The notes under the pieces were generated by a model, which saw only the letters and a list, made by a program, of their open reading frames with translations, did not search any database and was not told the DNA's origin. The position numbers and the translations under genes are program-made. A DNA stretch of 33,513 nucleotides from Deltaproteobacteria bacterium (GTDB lineage Bacteria; Myxococcota; B64-G9). This document shows, one piece after another, positions 26,201-33,513 of the stretch (positions within the stretch are counted from its first letter, which is position 1; each line of letters opens with the position of its first letter). The DNA is taken from positions 1 through 33,513 of the forward strand of contig JAFCZJ010000042.1 of assembly GCA_019314375.1 (NCBI GenBank). Direction: 5' to 3'.

Positions 26201-26942
26201 GGCCAATGGCGGCGATGCGCAGTCCGGTCAAGACGGTGCCTCGGGCTCCGGCGGGGCGGGCTGCAGTCAACCCACGGGCCGCATCGTCGACGGTCGCTGG
26301 GAGGCCTTGAACGCCAATCCGGGCAGCCAGGGGCAAGCGGGCTCCGGCGGCGGCGGCGGCGGGGCCGGTGGCGCGGTACTCAACCAAAACAGCGGCATTG
26401 GCTGCACCGTGGGAAATCCATGGGGCGACCTGGGCGCCAGCGGCGGCGGTGGGGGCGCGGGCGGCTGCGGTGGCGAGAGCGGCGGCAGTGCCGGCGGCGG
26501 CGGCGGCTCCTTCGCTATATTCTTGAGCTTCGACGCCACACCCCAAACCCCGCCGATCTTGCGCGGCAACCTGATTCGCAGAGGCTTCGGGGGGCGCGGC
26601 GGCACGGGCGGCTCCGGCGGGCTGGGCGGCCTCAGTGGTCAAGGCGCTTCGGGCGGGGGCATCGAACACCCTGCGTGGTGCGCCGGTGCGGGCGGTTCCG
26701 GAGGTCGAGGCGGAAACGGCGGTGCGGGGGGTGGGGGCGGCGGTGGTTGCGGCGGCGCATCCTACGGCGTCGCGACCACCCACATCGACCCGGGTGCCTA
26801 CCTCAGCGGCAACCGCTTCGAATTGCCCGGCACCGCGGAAACGGGTGGCGCGGCCGGAACGGGCGGATCGAGTCCGGCAGGCGAGACCCAGTCGGGCGCG
26901 GCCGGTCAAATGGGACCGGCTGGTGATGTCATCAGGTTTTGA
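23262..26942 (+). CDS. Giant MopE-repeat, beta-helix, glycine-rich lipoprotein, copy 1
   Basis: 1226 residues; GGAG lies five bases before the ATG. The signal ends in the lipobox GGACSD. Residues 30-720 are Cys-rich and hold three MopE-type repeats: CNGMDDDCDG (about 249), CNGIDDNCDG (317) and CDGLDNNCDG (534). They are interspersed with small disulfide modules such as CQNDSDC-like pairs. The Asp/Cys repeats suggest calcium or copper binding by analogy with MopE of Methylococcus. DRDCDGIDG leads at about 720 into a pectate-lyase-like beta-helix start (IFVREGAEGDG, GLRLYGGY). From about 864 to the end the helix is interrupted by long Gly/Ser/Ala runs. It is probably a surface or extracellular fibre-like protein anchored in the outer membrane. 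The paralogue follows directly. Confidence 0.85.
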   Translation: MPVVRFLWIRLAPIPAILLALFFLGAGGACSDPEPNCMRAGTCQCRVQTDCPEGEHCVDGQCRPIEGTGPALKGFGETCLQNSDCLSAACLPAGPGNGAVCTQSCEDSPCPVGWTCKQHLDVDTGSVRWCVQIIPARLCQGCSVDAQCNAIGDRCLNLTDTETVCGLDCSAESCPGGYACQEISLPEGLVKQCLPEGGSCDCTPDTLGLVRTCSIGNAHGVCWGERICQPSEPLPDWSDCDAFEPRSEQCNGMDDDCDGLTDQEDPSLDLSILPPEPAYPNCQEGTGSCIGRWRCELDAESGIWDWVCGATDPEDEICNGIDDNCDGRADEIFLDEEGRYVHLNHCGHCGRDCLVILPDLATDEFGQVLLSAATCELRNGEPVCVPRLCAPGHYPYPELEPIACSTLVSPFCQPCTEHADCRVSSDRCVDMPADPGTFCAQSCDPASPYDSCSGALNVRDCCPEGSHCDLVNGMRMCMPDSGSCTCNEDRLGETRACIILGGGGELCQGEQVCRQIGDETAWGECEQSDVAVEVCDGLDNNCDGQIDEGFRDEQGAYSSDEHCGACHVNCLARWDQDIQHAIGGCVDEGNDQVDCAIVACTVEDWAVGAPCRSNDTCPFGWICDETVHHCTLLECPQAPCGESCSDDQHCRGLAGPNAFCSGGICHKTFSFVDLNVVDVDGCECSQVDSEQDDPDVSLDYPEPGMAYVDRDCDGIDGNASTAIFVREGAEGDGSRHAPFGSLRLAILAFDLARHSSILVAAGSYRENIEIHEGLRLYGGYSHDFGDRDVALYPTLIAGSQPDPGQAPGTVSIQGVQTLRTVLSGFVVQGYDVFTVASTGQAADSSYALYLSDCNHKLEIMNNLILGGRGGDGNDGGSGGPGNNGGNGEEGSDTFECPNSPSCTSMTQSGGNGGTNTGCSSAAGRPGATARDSSYSQDYSTGGLDGLGGDNSTYYNDPSAWDPIPNELCKYDCQVGGIRNTANGGDAQSGQDGASGSGGAGCSQPTGRIVDGRWEALNANPGSQGQAGSGGGGGGAGGAVLNQNSGIGCTVGNPWGDLGASGGGGGAGGCGGESGGSAGGGGGSFAIFLSFDATPQTPPILRGNLIRRGFGGRGGTGGSGGLGGLSGQGASGGGIEHPAWCAGAGGSGGRGGNGGAGGGGGGGCGGASYGVATTHIDPGAYLSGNRFELPGTAETGGAAGTGGSSPAGETQSGAAGQMGPAGDVIRF
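25855..26930 (+). repeat. GGC-rich low-complexity coding region, copy 1
   Basis: The DNA is dominated by GGCGGC, GGCGGT and GGGGGC runs coding for GGxGG tracts. These alternate with short Cys-containing turns and beta-helix rungs (for example ILRGNLIRRGFGG). Long false frames arise on all strands here. Confidence 0.85.
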
Positions 26943-26966
26943 GTCGAGGGCTTCGAGGAGAAATCG

Positions 26967-29900
26967 ATGCGCGCTGGAAAAAAAATGCGATTGAGACTGT
27001 TCGGGCTTGTTTGCTTGGGCTTGCTTGTTTCGGCTTGCGGACGCGACTGGCTTAGTGGGCCCCCGGGTGCCTGCATCTTCGATGCGGACTGTATCGGCGG
27101 GCGACACTGCATCAACGGACAATGCGTGGATCTGGAAATTTCGGATCCCGATGGGGGCATTCGACTCAAGGACTTCGGTGAGGCTTGCGGTGAAAACGAG
27201 GAATGCCTGAGCACTTACTGCTTGGCCCACCCCGCCGGTGCCTTCTGCACCCAGCGCTGCGATGAGGGCTGTCCTGACGGCTGGGCTTGCAAGCTGGTGC
27301 CTGATCCCCACGGCGGCGACGGTCTGGTGGGTCTATGCGCCCTGGAGCACAACAGGCTTTGCGGCGAATGCACCGATGATGTGAGCTGCAACGTGGTGGG
27401 CTCCGACTGGTGTATGACCTTTGACGACGGCGACCGCTACTGCGGACAAGACTGCACCTGGACGGGTTGTCCCACGGGATACACCTGCCAACCGGTAGAG
27501 CGGGATGGACAGCAAGGCCTGCAGTGTCTGCCCGACAGCATGACCTGCCGTTGCGAAGAAGAGACCGCCGGCATGCTGCGAGGCTGTCAACGGGAGAACG
27601 AGTTGGGCATTTGCAGTGGCTACGAACTCTGCGAACCCCCTGACGGCTGGGCGGCCTGCAGCGCGACGGAGCCCACGACCGAAAGCTGCAATGGCGGCGA
27701 TGACGACTGCGATGGCTTTTACGACGAAGACCTGGTCGGTGTCGCCTGTTACTGGAGCAACGACTTCGGTCGCTGCGAAGGCATGGAACAATGCCGCGGC
27801 TTCGAAGGCTGGATCTGCGATGCAAGCGAGCCGAAGCCGGAGAGCTGCGATGCCGTGGACAATGACTGCGACGGGCTGACAGACGAAGACTTCGTCGACG
27901 AAGCCGGTCACTACGTGAGCGTAGCCCATTGCGGAGGCTGCGACCGCAATTGCGATCAATTGCTGAGCCACGCCACCCAAACCGCCTGCCGAATCGAAGC
28001 CGGCAAAGCTTTCTGTCGAGCCGTGGCCTGCGAAGAGGGCTACTACGTTTATGAAGAGGGTCTGGCTTGTCTCTTGCTGCCGGCCACCTTGTGCCAAGCC
28101 TGCGCCAGTGATTCAGATTGCATCGCGCCGGGCAGCCTCTGCCTCGATCTGGGGCCGGAGCGTTTCTGCGGTCGGGACTGTGGACCCGGTTCGCCCTACG
28201 GGGCCGACTGCCCCATGGGCTACGTTTGTCAGCCCATCAACGGTGCCTTGCAGTGTTTGCCCGAAAGCCAATCCTGTCTCTGCAGCCCATCCACGGTGGG
28301 CACGGTCCGCTCCTGCCTGGTGGACGTTTGCGTGGGCTACCAAATCTGCCAAGCCGACACCATCATGGGAAACACAGCCTGGACCGATTGCAACGCAGAA
28401 GACTACAACGTGGAAATTTGCGACGGCCTGGACAACAACTGTGACGGACGCATTGACGAAGGCTACTTGAACCCCGCCAGCGGACGTTATGAAGACGATG
28501 CCAACTGTGGTTTCTGCAACAACGACTGCTCCCGTTACTGGACGGCCGAGCTGGATCATGTGCTGGGCGTCTGCGATGTCGACGCCCCCGGCATGCCAAG
28601 TTGCGTCATGGGCTCCTGCCTGACCGAAACCGAAGATGAACAGATTTACGAGTGGGTAGACGAAAACGCCGATCCGAGCGACGGCTGTGAGTGCCGGCGG
28701 CGTTTTGGCAACATCGACGAGGATCTGCCGGACTTAATCGCCTACCCGAGTCCCGCCTTGGACTACTTGGACGAAAACTGCGACGGCGTGGACGGCGTGG
28801 TCACCCGTGCTCTGTTTGTACGCGCGGGCAGCACGAATGGCGACGGCAGTCTGATTCGTCCTTTTGACCAAATCCAAGAAGCCATCGACATCTTCGCCTC
28901 CTCCGGCAAGGCATATGTGCTGGTGGCCGAGGGCCGATACGACGAAGACGTTCGGCTTGTGGCCGGTTTGCAGCTACACGGCGGCTACGCCCCGGACTTT
29001 CGCGCTCGAGACGTGGTGCTTTTCGCTTCTGTGATCATGGGTCGTGAAGCCACGGCCACCCTGCAAGCCGACAACATTCGGGGCCAATCCACCCTGGTCT
29101 CCGGCTTCATCATCAGGGGGCGGGACGTAGCCGAGCAAACGCCCGCCGGCACACCCGGCACGCCCTCTGTCGCCGTGGCCGTTCGGGACTGCGACGAAGC
29201 CTTGACGCTGCGCTCCAACCGCATCGAAGCCGGCCTGGGCGGCGCTGGTGGCCGAGGCTCTTCTGGCTCCATCGGCTATGGCAGCCAACAAGACAGCCTC
29301 TTAGATGGCGGCGCGGGCATCCAGGGTCGACGCATGAATGGCCCTTGCCCCTCGGGCTCGGTCAACCCCGGCGGCCGGGCCGGCAGCAACTTGGCTTGTG
29401 GTTCAAGCAACGGACAACCGGGCGGTCGCACCCTGTGCCCGGTTTGCAGCCCGCCCAGCAACCTGGGCAACCAGGCTGAATACACCTCCAACGATCACGG
29501 CAACGGCCTGGGCGGATACGATTGGCGTTTCGACGACATGAGCGCAAGCACCTGCAGCCACGCCACCGAATCCGGCTTTCCCGGAACCATCCAGCTCAAC
29601 GTGGGCGAAGACGGAAGCGATGGCCTGGATGCCGACAACGGACTTGGCGGCGCGGGTGGCGCGGGCACCCTGGGCTCCATCGCCCAAGGACGCTGGGTCG
29701 CCGACGAACTGGACCCGGCTATCGCTGGTGGTTTCGGCTTGGCCGGAGATGGAGGTGGCGGTGGTGGTGGCGGCGGCGGCACGGCCTATTTCTTCGACAC
29801 ATGGGACGATTGCTCCGACTATGAGCTGGGTCCCTCCGGCGGCGGCGGCGGCGGGGGCGGCTGCGGCGGCGGTGGCGGACAGGCAGGCCAACAGGGAGGC

Positions 29901-30398
29901 GCATCCTTGGGGGCGCTGATAAGCCACAGCGCCGCTGGTGCCCAAGCCATCACACTCACCTTCAACGTCTTTGAGCGCGGCCGCGGCGGTGAGGGTGGCG
30001 ACGGTGGAGCCGGCGGCATGGGCGGACTGGGCGGCCTTGGCGGCTTTGGCGGTGGGCCGCCCGATTGGATTTCGTCCAAGGGCGGCAAGGGTGGCGATGG
30101 TGGCAACGGCGGACCTGGTGGCGGTGGCGGCGGTGGGGCCGGCGGACCCTCTTTTGATCTGCTGGTGCTTAATTCATCTACTGCAGACTTTGCAAGTCAG
30201 AACGAATTCGTCCTCGATGACGATGTCCCCACCGGCGGCGGGGGTGGCGATGGGGGTGCCAGCGTGGGCAGCGGTGCCGTGGGTGAGGTCGGCAGCAGTG
30301 GCGGCCATGCAGGCATCTTGGGACTCACGTCATGTAGCAGCACGGGTGGCTGCGCCGGGGGACTGCGTTGCGATCCGAATGGTATTTGTATTCCTTAG
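26967..30398 (+). CDS. Giant MopE-repeat, beta-helix, glycine-rich lipoprotein, copy 2
   Basis: 1143 residues, starting 24 bases after copy 1 with GAGGAG as ribosome site, so the two form an operon. The lipobox is LVSACGR. The architecture mirrors copy 1. After Cys-rich modules come MopE repeats CNGGDDDCDG (about 240), CDAVDNDCDG (293) and CDGLDNNCDG (485). DENCDGVDG (601) leads to a beta-helix beginning LFVRAGSTNGDGS (615) with GLQLHGGYAPDF. A Gly-rich region runs from about 756 to 1120. Unlike copy 1 it ends with a small Cys module (CSSTGGCAGGLRC ... GICIP). Sequence identity is moderate in the Cys-rich part and order is conserved, so this is an old tandem duplication. Surface adhesion or matrix function is a guess. 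Confidence 0.85.
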   Translation: MRAGKKMRLRLFGLVCLGLLVSACGRDWLSGPPGACIFDADCIGGRHCINGQCVDLEISDPDGGIRLKDFGEACGENEECLSTYCLAHPAGAFCTQRCDEGCPDGWACKLVPDPHGGDGLVGLCALEHNRLCGECTDDVSCNVVGSDWCMTFDDGDRYCGQDCTWTGCPTGYTCQPVERDGQQGLQCLPDSMTCRCEEETAGMLRGCQRENELGICSGYELCEPPDGWAACSATEPTTESCNGGDDDCDGFYDEDLVGVACYWSNDFGRCEGMEQCRGFEGWICDASEPKPESCDAVDNDCDGLTDEDFVDEAGHYVSVAHCGGCDRNCDQLLSHATQTACRIEAGKAFCRAVACEEGYYVYEEGLACLLLPATLCQACASDSDCIAPGSLCLDLGPERFCGRDCGPGSPYGADCPMGYVCQPINGALQCLPESQSCLCSPSTVGTVRSCLVDVCVGYQICQADTIMGNTAWTDCNAEDYNVEICDGLDNNCDGRIDEGYLNPASGRYEDDANCGFCNNDCSRYWTAELDHVLGVCDVDAPGMPSCVMGSCLTETEDEQIYEWVDENADPSDGCECRRRFGNIDEDLPDLIAYPSPALDYLDENCDGVDGVVTRALFVRAGSTNGDGSLIRPFDQIQEAIDIFASSGKAYVLVAEGRYDEDVRLVAGLQLHGGYAPDFRARDVVLFASVIMGREATATLQADNIRGQSTLVSGFIIRGRDVAEQTPAGTPGTPSVAVAVRDCDEALTLRSNRIEAGLGGAGGRGSSGSIGYGSQQDSLLDGGAGIQGRRMNGPCPSGSVNPGGRAGSNLACGSSNGQPGGRTLCPVCSPPSNLGNQAEYTSNDHGNGLGGYDWRFDDMSASTCSHATESGFPGTIQLNVGEDGSDGLDADNGLGGAGGAGTLGSIAQGRWVADELDPAIAGGFGLAGDGGGGGGGGGGTAYFFDTWDDCSDYELGPSGGGGGGGGCGGGGGQAGQQGGASLGALISHSAAGAQAITLTFNVFERGRGGEGGDGGAGGMGGLGGLGGFGGGPPDWISSKGGKGGDGGNGGPGGGGGGGAGGPSFDLLVLNSSTADFASQNEFVLDDDVPTGGGGGDGGASVGSGAVGEVGSSGGHAGILGLTSCSSTGGCAGGLRCDPNGICIP
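29236..30330 (+). repeat. GGC-rich low-complexity coding region, copy 2
   Basis: This is a second Gly-tract region with GGxGG runs up to about ten consecutive glycines (near 29750-29780 and 29838-29875). They are separated by Cys-containing loops and beta-helix rungs such as AITLTFNVFERG. Confidence 0.85.
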
Positions 30399-30403
30399 AA
30401 AAA

Positions 30404-32257
30404 CTAAAAGGCTTGCATAAACGAGATAGTAACCCAATCGATGACATGCGGGCTGAAATCCGCGCCCAGGGGGATACCTACGTCCAATCGCGTCACCCCC
30501 CGGTCGAAAAAGGGGAAGAGACCGCGAAGACCGAAGCCCAGACTGTGGTGATAGCGGAAGGTTTCTTCATCAGTGGAGCCGAAAGCATCCCCGGCATCGT
30601 AGAAAGCCACGAAGCCCAAATGGATGCTGTCGAAAACCCAGGGGCGGGAGCGAAACTCCAGGTTCATATTGAGAAACTGATCGCCCGAGCGGTAGTTGGA
30701 GACGAAACCGCGTAGCGTGTTGTCGCCACCCAATACATAGACCGACCGGGACAGGCTGTCTTCCACCCTCGCGTAGCGCAAACGAAAAAAAACTCGGCCC
30801 CATCCCCACAAAGACGGGCTGATGTTCTCCATGCTGAAATCCGCCACCCTGTCAACCCATGAGTTGTCTACTTCCGCCGACTCATGCTCAAACATGTAGC
30901 GCCCGCTGCCCAGGACGCTCATGGACAAAATGTCGTCGCCGAAACAAAAACGCCAACCCAGCTGGCCGTATAACTGTACCGAATTCTGTGAAAACCCAAA
31001 TCTCGGATTGGACCAGGCCGCCTCAAAATAGGCCATGGGCCCGATGCGAAAGTCTTCGGTCAAGCCCAAGGTCTGGACATTGTGAAAACGCCGGTAATCC
31101 GCCTGGAAAAACTGCACCGAGGTCACCAGGGCGCCGTATTCATCGTCGACGGGCAGGCGGTAATCAACAAAGGCTTGTCGGACCCCTTCCGGCAGCAAGG
31201 CCATGCCATCGGTCAATGAGTATCGCTTGGAGCGCAGCACGTAGCCCGCCAAAAAAACGGTGCGATACTGCTCGCCCATGGCGAATCGACCAAAACCCCG
31301 AAGCGCCCAAGTGCGGTGCTCGAAAATCTCCGGCAACAGATAAACACTGCCAGTGCTCGAATCGGTCACCTGTATCTGCCTGTAGTCGGCACCCTGATAG
31401 AAACGGTCGATGCCCACATCCGCCTCGGCCTTGAGGTAAAAGCCCCAACGCGTCGACAGGGAGTACAGGGGCCGATCCACGGTGACCTGGGCGTAGCCCC
31501 CTTCCACATCTCCACTCAGGTGGTTGGTGCGCACACCACCCATTTCACTGAATTGAATCCGACTGCCCCAAACCCGAGGCACCCGATAGACCTGCCCCAG
31601 GGTCAGGGTTTCCCGGTCCACCCGTGCGTGCAAGCTGAGCTGCTGGTTGAGCCCCAAAAAATTCTGTTCGGAGGGTGTAACGTAAAAATAGTTAAAAACA
31701 CCGCCGCCGAAATTGCCGTTGGCGTTCATGCGCAGGCTCCACAGGTCCTTGGTGATGACCACCACCACCGTTCGATCGGGCCTGGAGCCACGGGCCGCAA
31801 CGATCCGCACGGTGGAAAACAGAAGCGGCAGTCCCCTCAAGTTCCTGGCGCTCTCCCGTACCTTGTTCTCGTCGTACGCCTGCCCCTCGCCAAACAGCAA
31901 CTCTTGTGCGACGACATGCTTTTGGGTCGTCACATGAATGAAATTTCCATATTCAACGAAGTGGGGCACCGCAGTGCGATGAGACACCTCTTGATAGGGG
32001 TCCACCGAACGCACCACGGGAAAGCGCAGGATTTCGATGCGCTCGACGATCTTGCCCTCTGGTACGAATTCCCGCGTCAGGCCCAGCTGATCCAAAGCGC
32101 TTTGGATCAATTCCCGCTCGTAAGATTCTCGCTCTACGCTTTTGGGGTCAGCCGCTCCGGCATAAGAAATCGGTAACAAGAAAAACAGGCAGAGCAAAAC
32201 CGGGACACAACAAAGCCTGTGGGGTGCAAAGAGGCAGGGCCGAAGGGCTCGGACCAT
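30404..32257 (-). CDS. Omp85/BamA-like outer-membrane beta-barrel protein
   Basis: 617 residues from the ATG at 32257; a TTG at 32263 is also possible, and no strong ribosome site is seen. A signal peptide ends near SYAGA. Residues about 55-165 form one or two POTRA-like domains (ERIEILRFP, AYDENKVRESARNLRGLPL and VVVVITKDLWSL). The remainder is a beta-barrel of alternating aromatic strands with the Omp85 signature GGDNTLRGF at about 513, equivalent to the VRGF/Y loop 6 motif. It ends in Phe (ISFMQAF), the usual outer-membrane targeting signal. It is shorter than BamA, which has five POTRA domains, so it is more likely a TamA/surface-antigen relative. It converges on the giant lipoprotein gene with a five-base gap. 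Confidence 0.83.
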   Translation of the reverse strand: MVRALRPCLFAPHRLCCVPVLLCLFFLLPISYAGAADPKSVERESYERELIQSALDQLGLTREFVPEGKIVERIEILRFPVVRSVDPYQEVSHRTAVPHFVEYGNFIHVTTQKHVVAQELLFGEGQAYDENKVRESARNLRGLPLLFSTVRIVAARGSRPDRTVVVVITKDLWSLRMNANGNFGGGVFNYFYVTPSEQNFLGLNQQLSLHARVDRETLTLGQVYRVPRVWGSRIQFSEMGGVRTNHLSGDVEGGYAQVTVDRPLYSLSTRWGFYLKAEADVGIDRFYQGADYRQIQVTDSSTGSVYLLPEIFEHRTWALRGFGRFAMGEQYRTVFLAGYVLRSKRYSLTDGMALLPEGVRQAFVDYRLPVDDEYGALVTSVQFFQADYRRFHNVQTLGLTEDFRIGPMAYFEAAWSNPRFGFSQNSVQLYGQLGWRFCFGDDILSMSVLGSGRYMFEHESAEVDNSWVDRVADFSMENISPSLWGWGRVFFRLRYARVEDSLSRSVYVLGGDNTLRGFVSNYRSGDQFLNMNLEFRSRPWVFDSIHLGFVAFYDAGDAFGSTDEETFRYHHSLGFGLRGLFPFFDRGVTRLDVGIPLGADFSPHVIDWVTISFMQAF

Positions 32258-32288
32258 CCGCAAAGAAAAAGGCAGAAACCGGAACCGC

Positions 32289-32696
32289 TCAGCGGCCCGG
32301 GCGGAGCATGGACTGTTCGCGCTGCAGGCGCTCCAGCTCTTCCTTGTGCATCACGGAATAACGGGCCCAGGGGCGCGCCTTGAGTCGGGCGAAGCCGATG
32401 GGCTCCATGGTGCCCTCACAAAGACCGTACTCATCCTGATCAAACTTCTTCAGGGCACGCTCTACCTCACGAAGCAGCTTCACTTCCTTATCGAGAATCC
32501 GCAAAGCCACATCCTGATGCTGGCCGGCAGAGGCCTGCTCGAGTTCTTCGATGATCTCGCTGGGATCAACCGAGGAATCGCGATCCCGACGCTGGACAAT
32601 GGAACGTCGCAGTTCGTCGCGTTTCTCGTTCAGGATCTTCTTCAGATCTTTGTTCTGATTGGCGGTCAGTCCATTGGCGCTTTTCCTGGCTGCCAT
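32289..32696 (-). CDS. DksA/TraR-family protein lacking the zinc-finger cysteines
   Basis: 135 residues from the ATG at 32696-32694, with AGGAG six bases upstream. The protein aligns with DksA, which binds RNA polymerase with ppGpp. It has a coiled-coil (about 15-85) and then DQDEYGLCEGT followed by GFARLKARPWARYS. The four zinc cysteines of C-x2-C-x17-C-x2-C appear as C93, T96, S114 and H117, with exact spacing kept. The tip DxxDxA motif is replaced by a Glu version (EELEQAS). Zinc-free DksA2-type proteins are known from Pseudomonas and act when zinc is scarce; this one has lost even the second Cys. It lies 31 bases before the Omp85-like start and may share its transcript. Confidence 0.85.
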   Translation of the reverse strand: MAARKSANGLTANQNKDLKKILNEKRDELRRSIVQRRDRDSSVDPSEIIEELEQASAGQHQDVALRILDKEVKLLREVERALKKFDQDEYGLCEGTMEPIGFARLKARPWARYSVMHKEELERLQREQSMLRPGR

Positions 32697-32736
32697 AAGA
32701 AACTCCTTTGTTTCGACACATGATCGAGGACTGAAA

Positions 32737-32765
32737 ATTGTATACCAGAGCCCAGAAACTGCCAA
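32737..32765 (-). promoter_or_regulatory. Strong promoter of the DksA-like gene
   Basis: On the minus strand TTGGCA (32765-32760) and TACAAT (32742-32737) each match consensus at 5 of 6 and are 17 bases apart. The leader is about 35 bases, with an AGGAG ribosome site before the ATG at 32696. Confidence 0.7.
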
Positions 32766-32777
32766 GCAAAATCGAAC

Positions 32778-33513
32778 CTAGAGTCGATTGTGATTGAAGT
32801 GAGGTATGACCCAGAAGAGATAGACACAAATGCCCACGGCCGCAAGGCCGGACGAAATCAAGAAAACCACACTCAAATCCGCCACCTTGGCCAATTGGCC
32901 AAAACCCATGGCACCGATGGCGATGCCCACGTCAAAAGCCGAAAACAAAGTCGCGTTGGCCGCACCGCGTCGGGCGGGCTTAACCAGATCCACGGCCATG
33001 GCTTGTACGCCCGGCATCAGCAAACCAAAACCAAAACCCAAAACGCCCGCCGAGGCAACCATGCCAAACTTGCTATGCCACAGGCCCAAAGCCAGCCAAC
33101 CCACGACCAGCAGCACCAAACCCACCAGACCCGGCAGCTTAGGCCCCAAGCTGTCATAAAGCCGGCCCCCGGGTATTCGGGCCAAGACGGCACCGATGGC
33201 CCAGGCGGAAAACAAGGGCGCCGCCGAGTCGAAGCCCACCTGGGGCGCATAAAGCGGCGCAAAAGCCACCACGCCACCGTAGCCGATGCAAAGCAGGAGC
33301 ATAAAGACAAACAAACGCCCCACCCGAATCTCGAGCATGGTCTTCAACTGAAAGCGGGCATGGGTATTGTGCACCGGCGGACAAGAAACCAAACTAAAGC
33401 AAAACAAAGCCGCCACGGCGATAAAGCCACAAGCGGCAAATACGCTTGCAAAATCCAACTCATCCAGCATCAAAGCACCCAATAAGGGCCCCACCGCCAA
33501 GGCCAGGGGCATA
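32778..33513 (-). CDS. MFS transporter, N-terminus cut off by window edge
   Basis: At least 244 residues, open to the right edge; the Met at 33512 is probably internal. Seven or eight membrane helices are visible, making up the C-terminal half of a 12-helix major facilitator: MPLALAVGPLLGALML at the cut edge, a central loop rich in polar residues, then the repeated MFS loop motif GAVLARIPGGRLYDSLGPK between two helices, and GVQAMAVDLVKPARRGAANATLFSAFDVG. Its overall look is that of arabinose-efflux/YfcJ-type exporters; the substrate is unknown. The stop lies 12 bases upstream of the -35 box of the DksA-like gene. Confidence 0.8.
   Translation of the reverse strand, partial: MPLALAVGPLLGALMLDELDFASVFAACGFIAVAALFCFSLVSCPPVHNTHARFQLKTMLEIRVGRLFVFMLLLCIGYGGVVAFAPLYAPQVGFDSAAPLFSAWAIGAVLARIPGGRLYDSLGPKLPGLVGLVLLVVGWLALGLWHSKFGMVASAGVLGFGFGLLMPGVQAMAVDLVKPARRGAANATLFSAFDVGIAIGAMGFGQLAKVADLSVVFLISSGLAAVGICVYLFWVIPHFNHNRL

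Noticed and set aside
26160..27311. 383-codon minus-strand frame rich in Ala and Thr
   Set aside because: It is the antisense reading of GGC-rich glycine codons and of the next gene's 5' end; it has no ribosome site or recognisable domain.
25855..30330. CRISPR array or tandem-repeat array in the GGC-rich stretches
   Set aside because: There are no fixed-length repeats with unique spacers; the periodicity comes from glycine codons in continuous reading frames.

Overview
The window looks like a chromosomal segment from an anaerobic, Gram-negative, Myxococcota-like (former deltaproteobacterial) organism of about 60% GC. This is inference. It rests on eight predicted lipoproteins in 33.5 kb, MopE-type Cys/Asp repeat proteins with glycine-rich beta-helix tails, an FGE-like Cys-rich lipoprotein, a gingipain-like (C25) lipoprotein, an Omp85-type barrel, and an oxygen-sensitive type of tungsten/molybdenum oxidoreductase. 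No rRNA, tRNA, CRISPR array or intact insertion sequence was seen. No gene-free stretch exceeds 300 bases; the longest gaps (9066-9261, 16974-17169, 23056-23261) hold promoters or inverted repeats and are described below.

Layout. 1-454 (-): 3'-truncated unknown gene. 604-2073 (+): organophosphate-type MFS transporter. 2119-6554 (+): tandemly duplicated 726-residue Asp-box beta-propeller lipoproteins, each with its own -10 box and apparently leaderless. 6593-9065 (+): two unrelated unknown lipoproteins. 9262-14665 (+): redox operon, described below. 14676-15431 (-): AT-richer methionine aminopeptidase. 15507-16973 (-): EGF/FGE-like lipoprotein. 17170-22090 (-): five translationally coupled genes, read in the order PTS EIIA, PII-like, two CPA-type antiporters, C25 peptidase-like lipoprotein. 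22198-23055 (-): DUF89 protein. 23262-30398 (+): two giant MopE/beta-helix/Gly-rich lipoproteins. 30404-32257 (-): Omp85-like barrel. 32289-32696 (-): DksA-like protein lacking zinc ligands. 32778-33513 (-): 5'-truncated MFS transporter.

The most striking system is 9262-14665. An aldehyde:ferredoxin oxidoreductase (AOR) has been cut at its domain 1/domain 2 boundary. Domain 1 is a stand-alone first gene. Domains 2 and 3 are fused behind a HydA/NuoG-like iron-sulfur module in the fourth gene. Between them lie a NuoE/HydC-like and a NuoF/HydB-like subunit, and a ThiS/MoaD-like sulfur carrier closes the operon. The set resembles the electron-bifurcating hydrogenase HydABC with the H-cluster domain replaced by a split tungsten-pterin catalytic unit. 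I infer an NAD(H)- and perhaps ferredoxin-coupled, possibly bifurcating, aldehyde/carboxylic-acid oxidoreductase. The substrate cannot be read from sequence.

The second notable unit is the minus-strand antiporter operon, where two regulator-type proteins (EIIA and PII-like) are translationally coupled to two cation/proton antiporters and an envelope peptidase-like lipoprotein.
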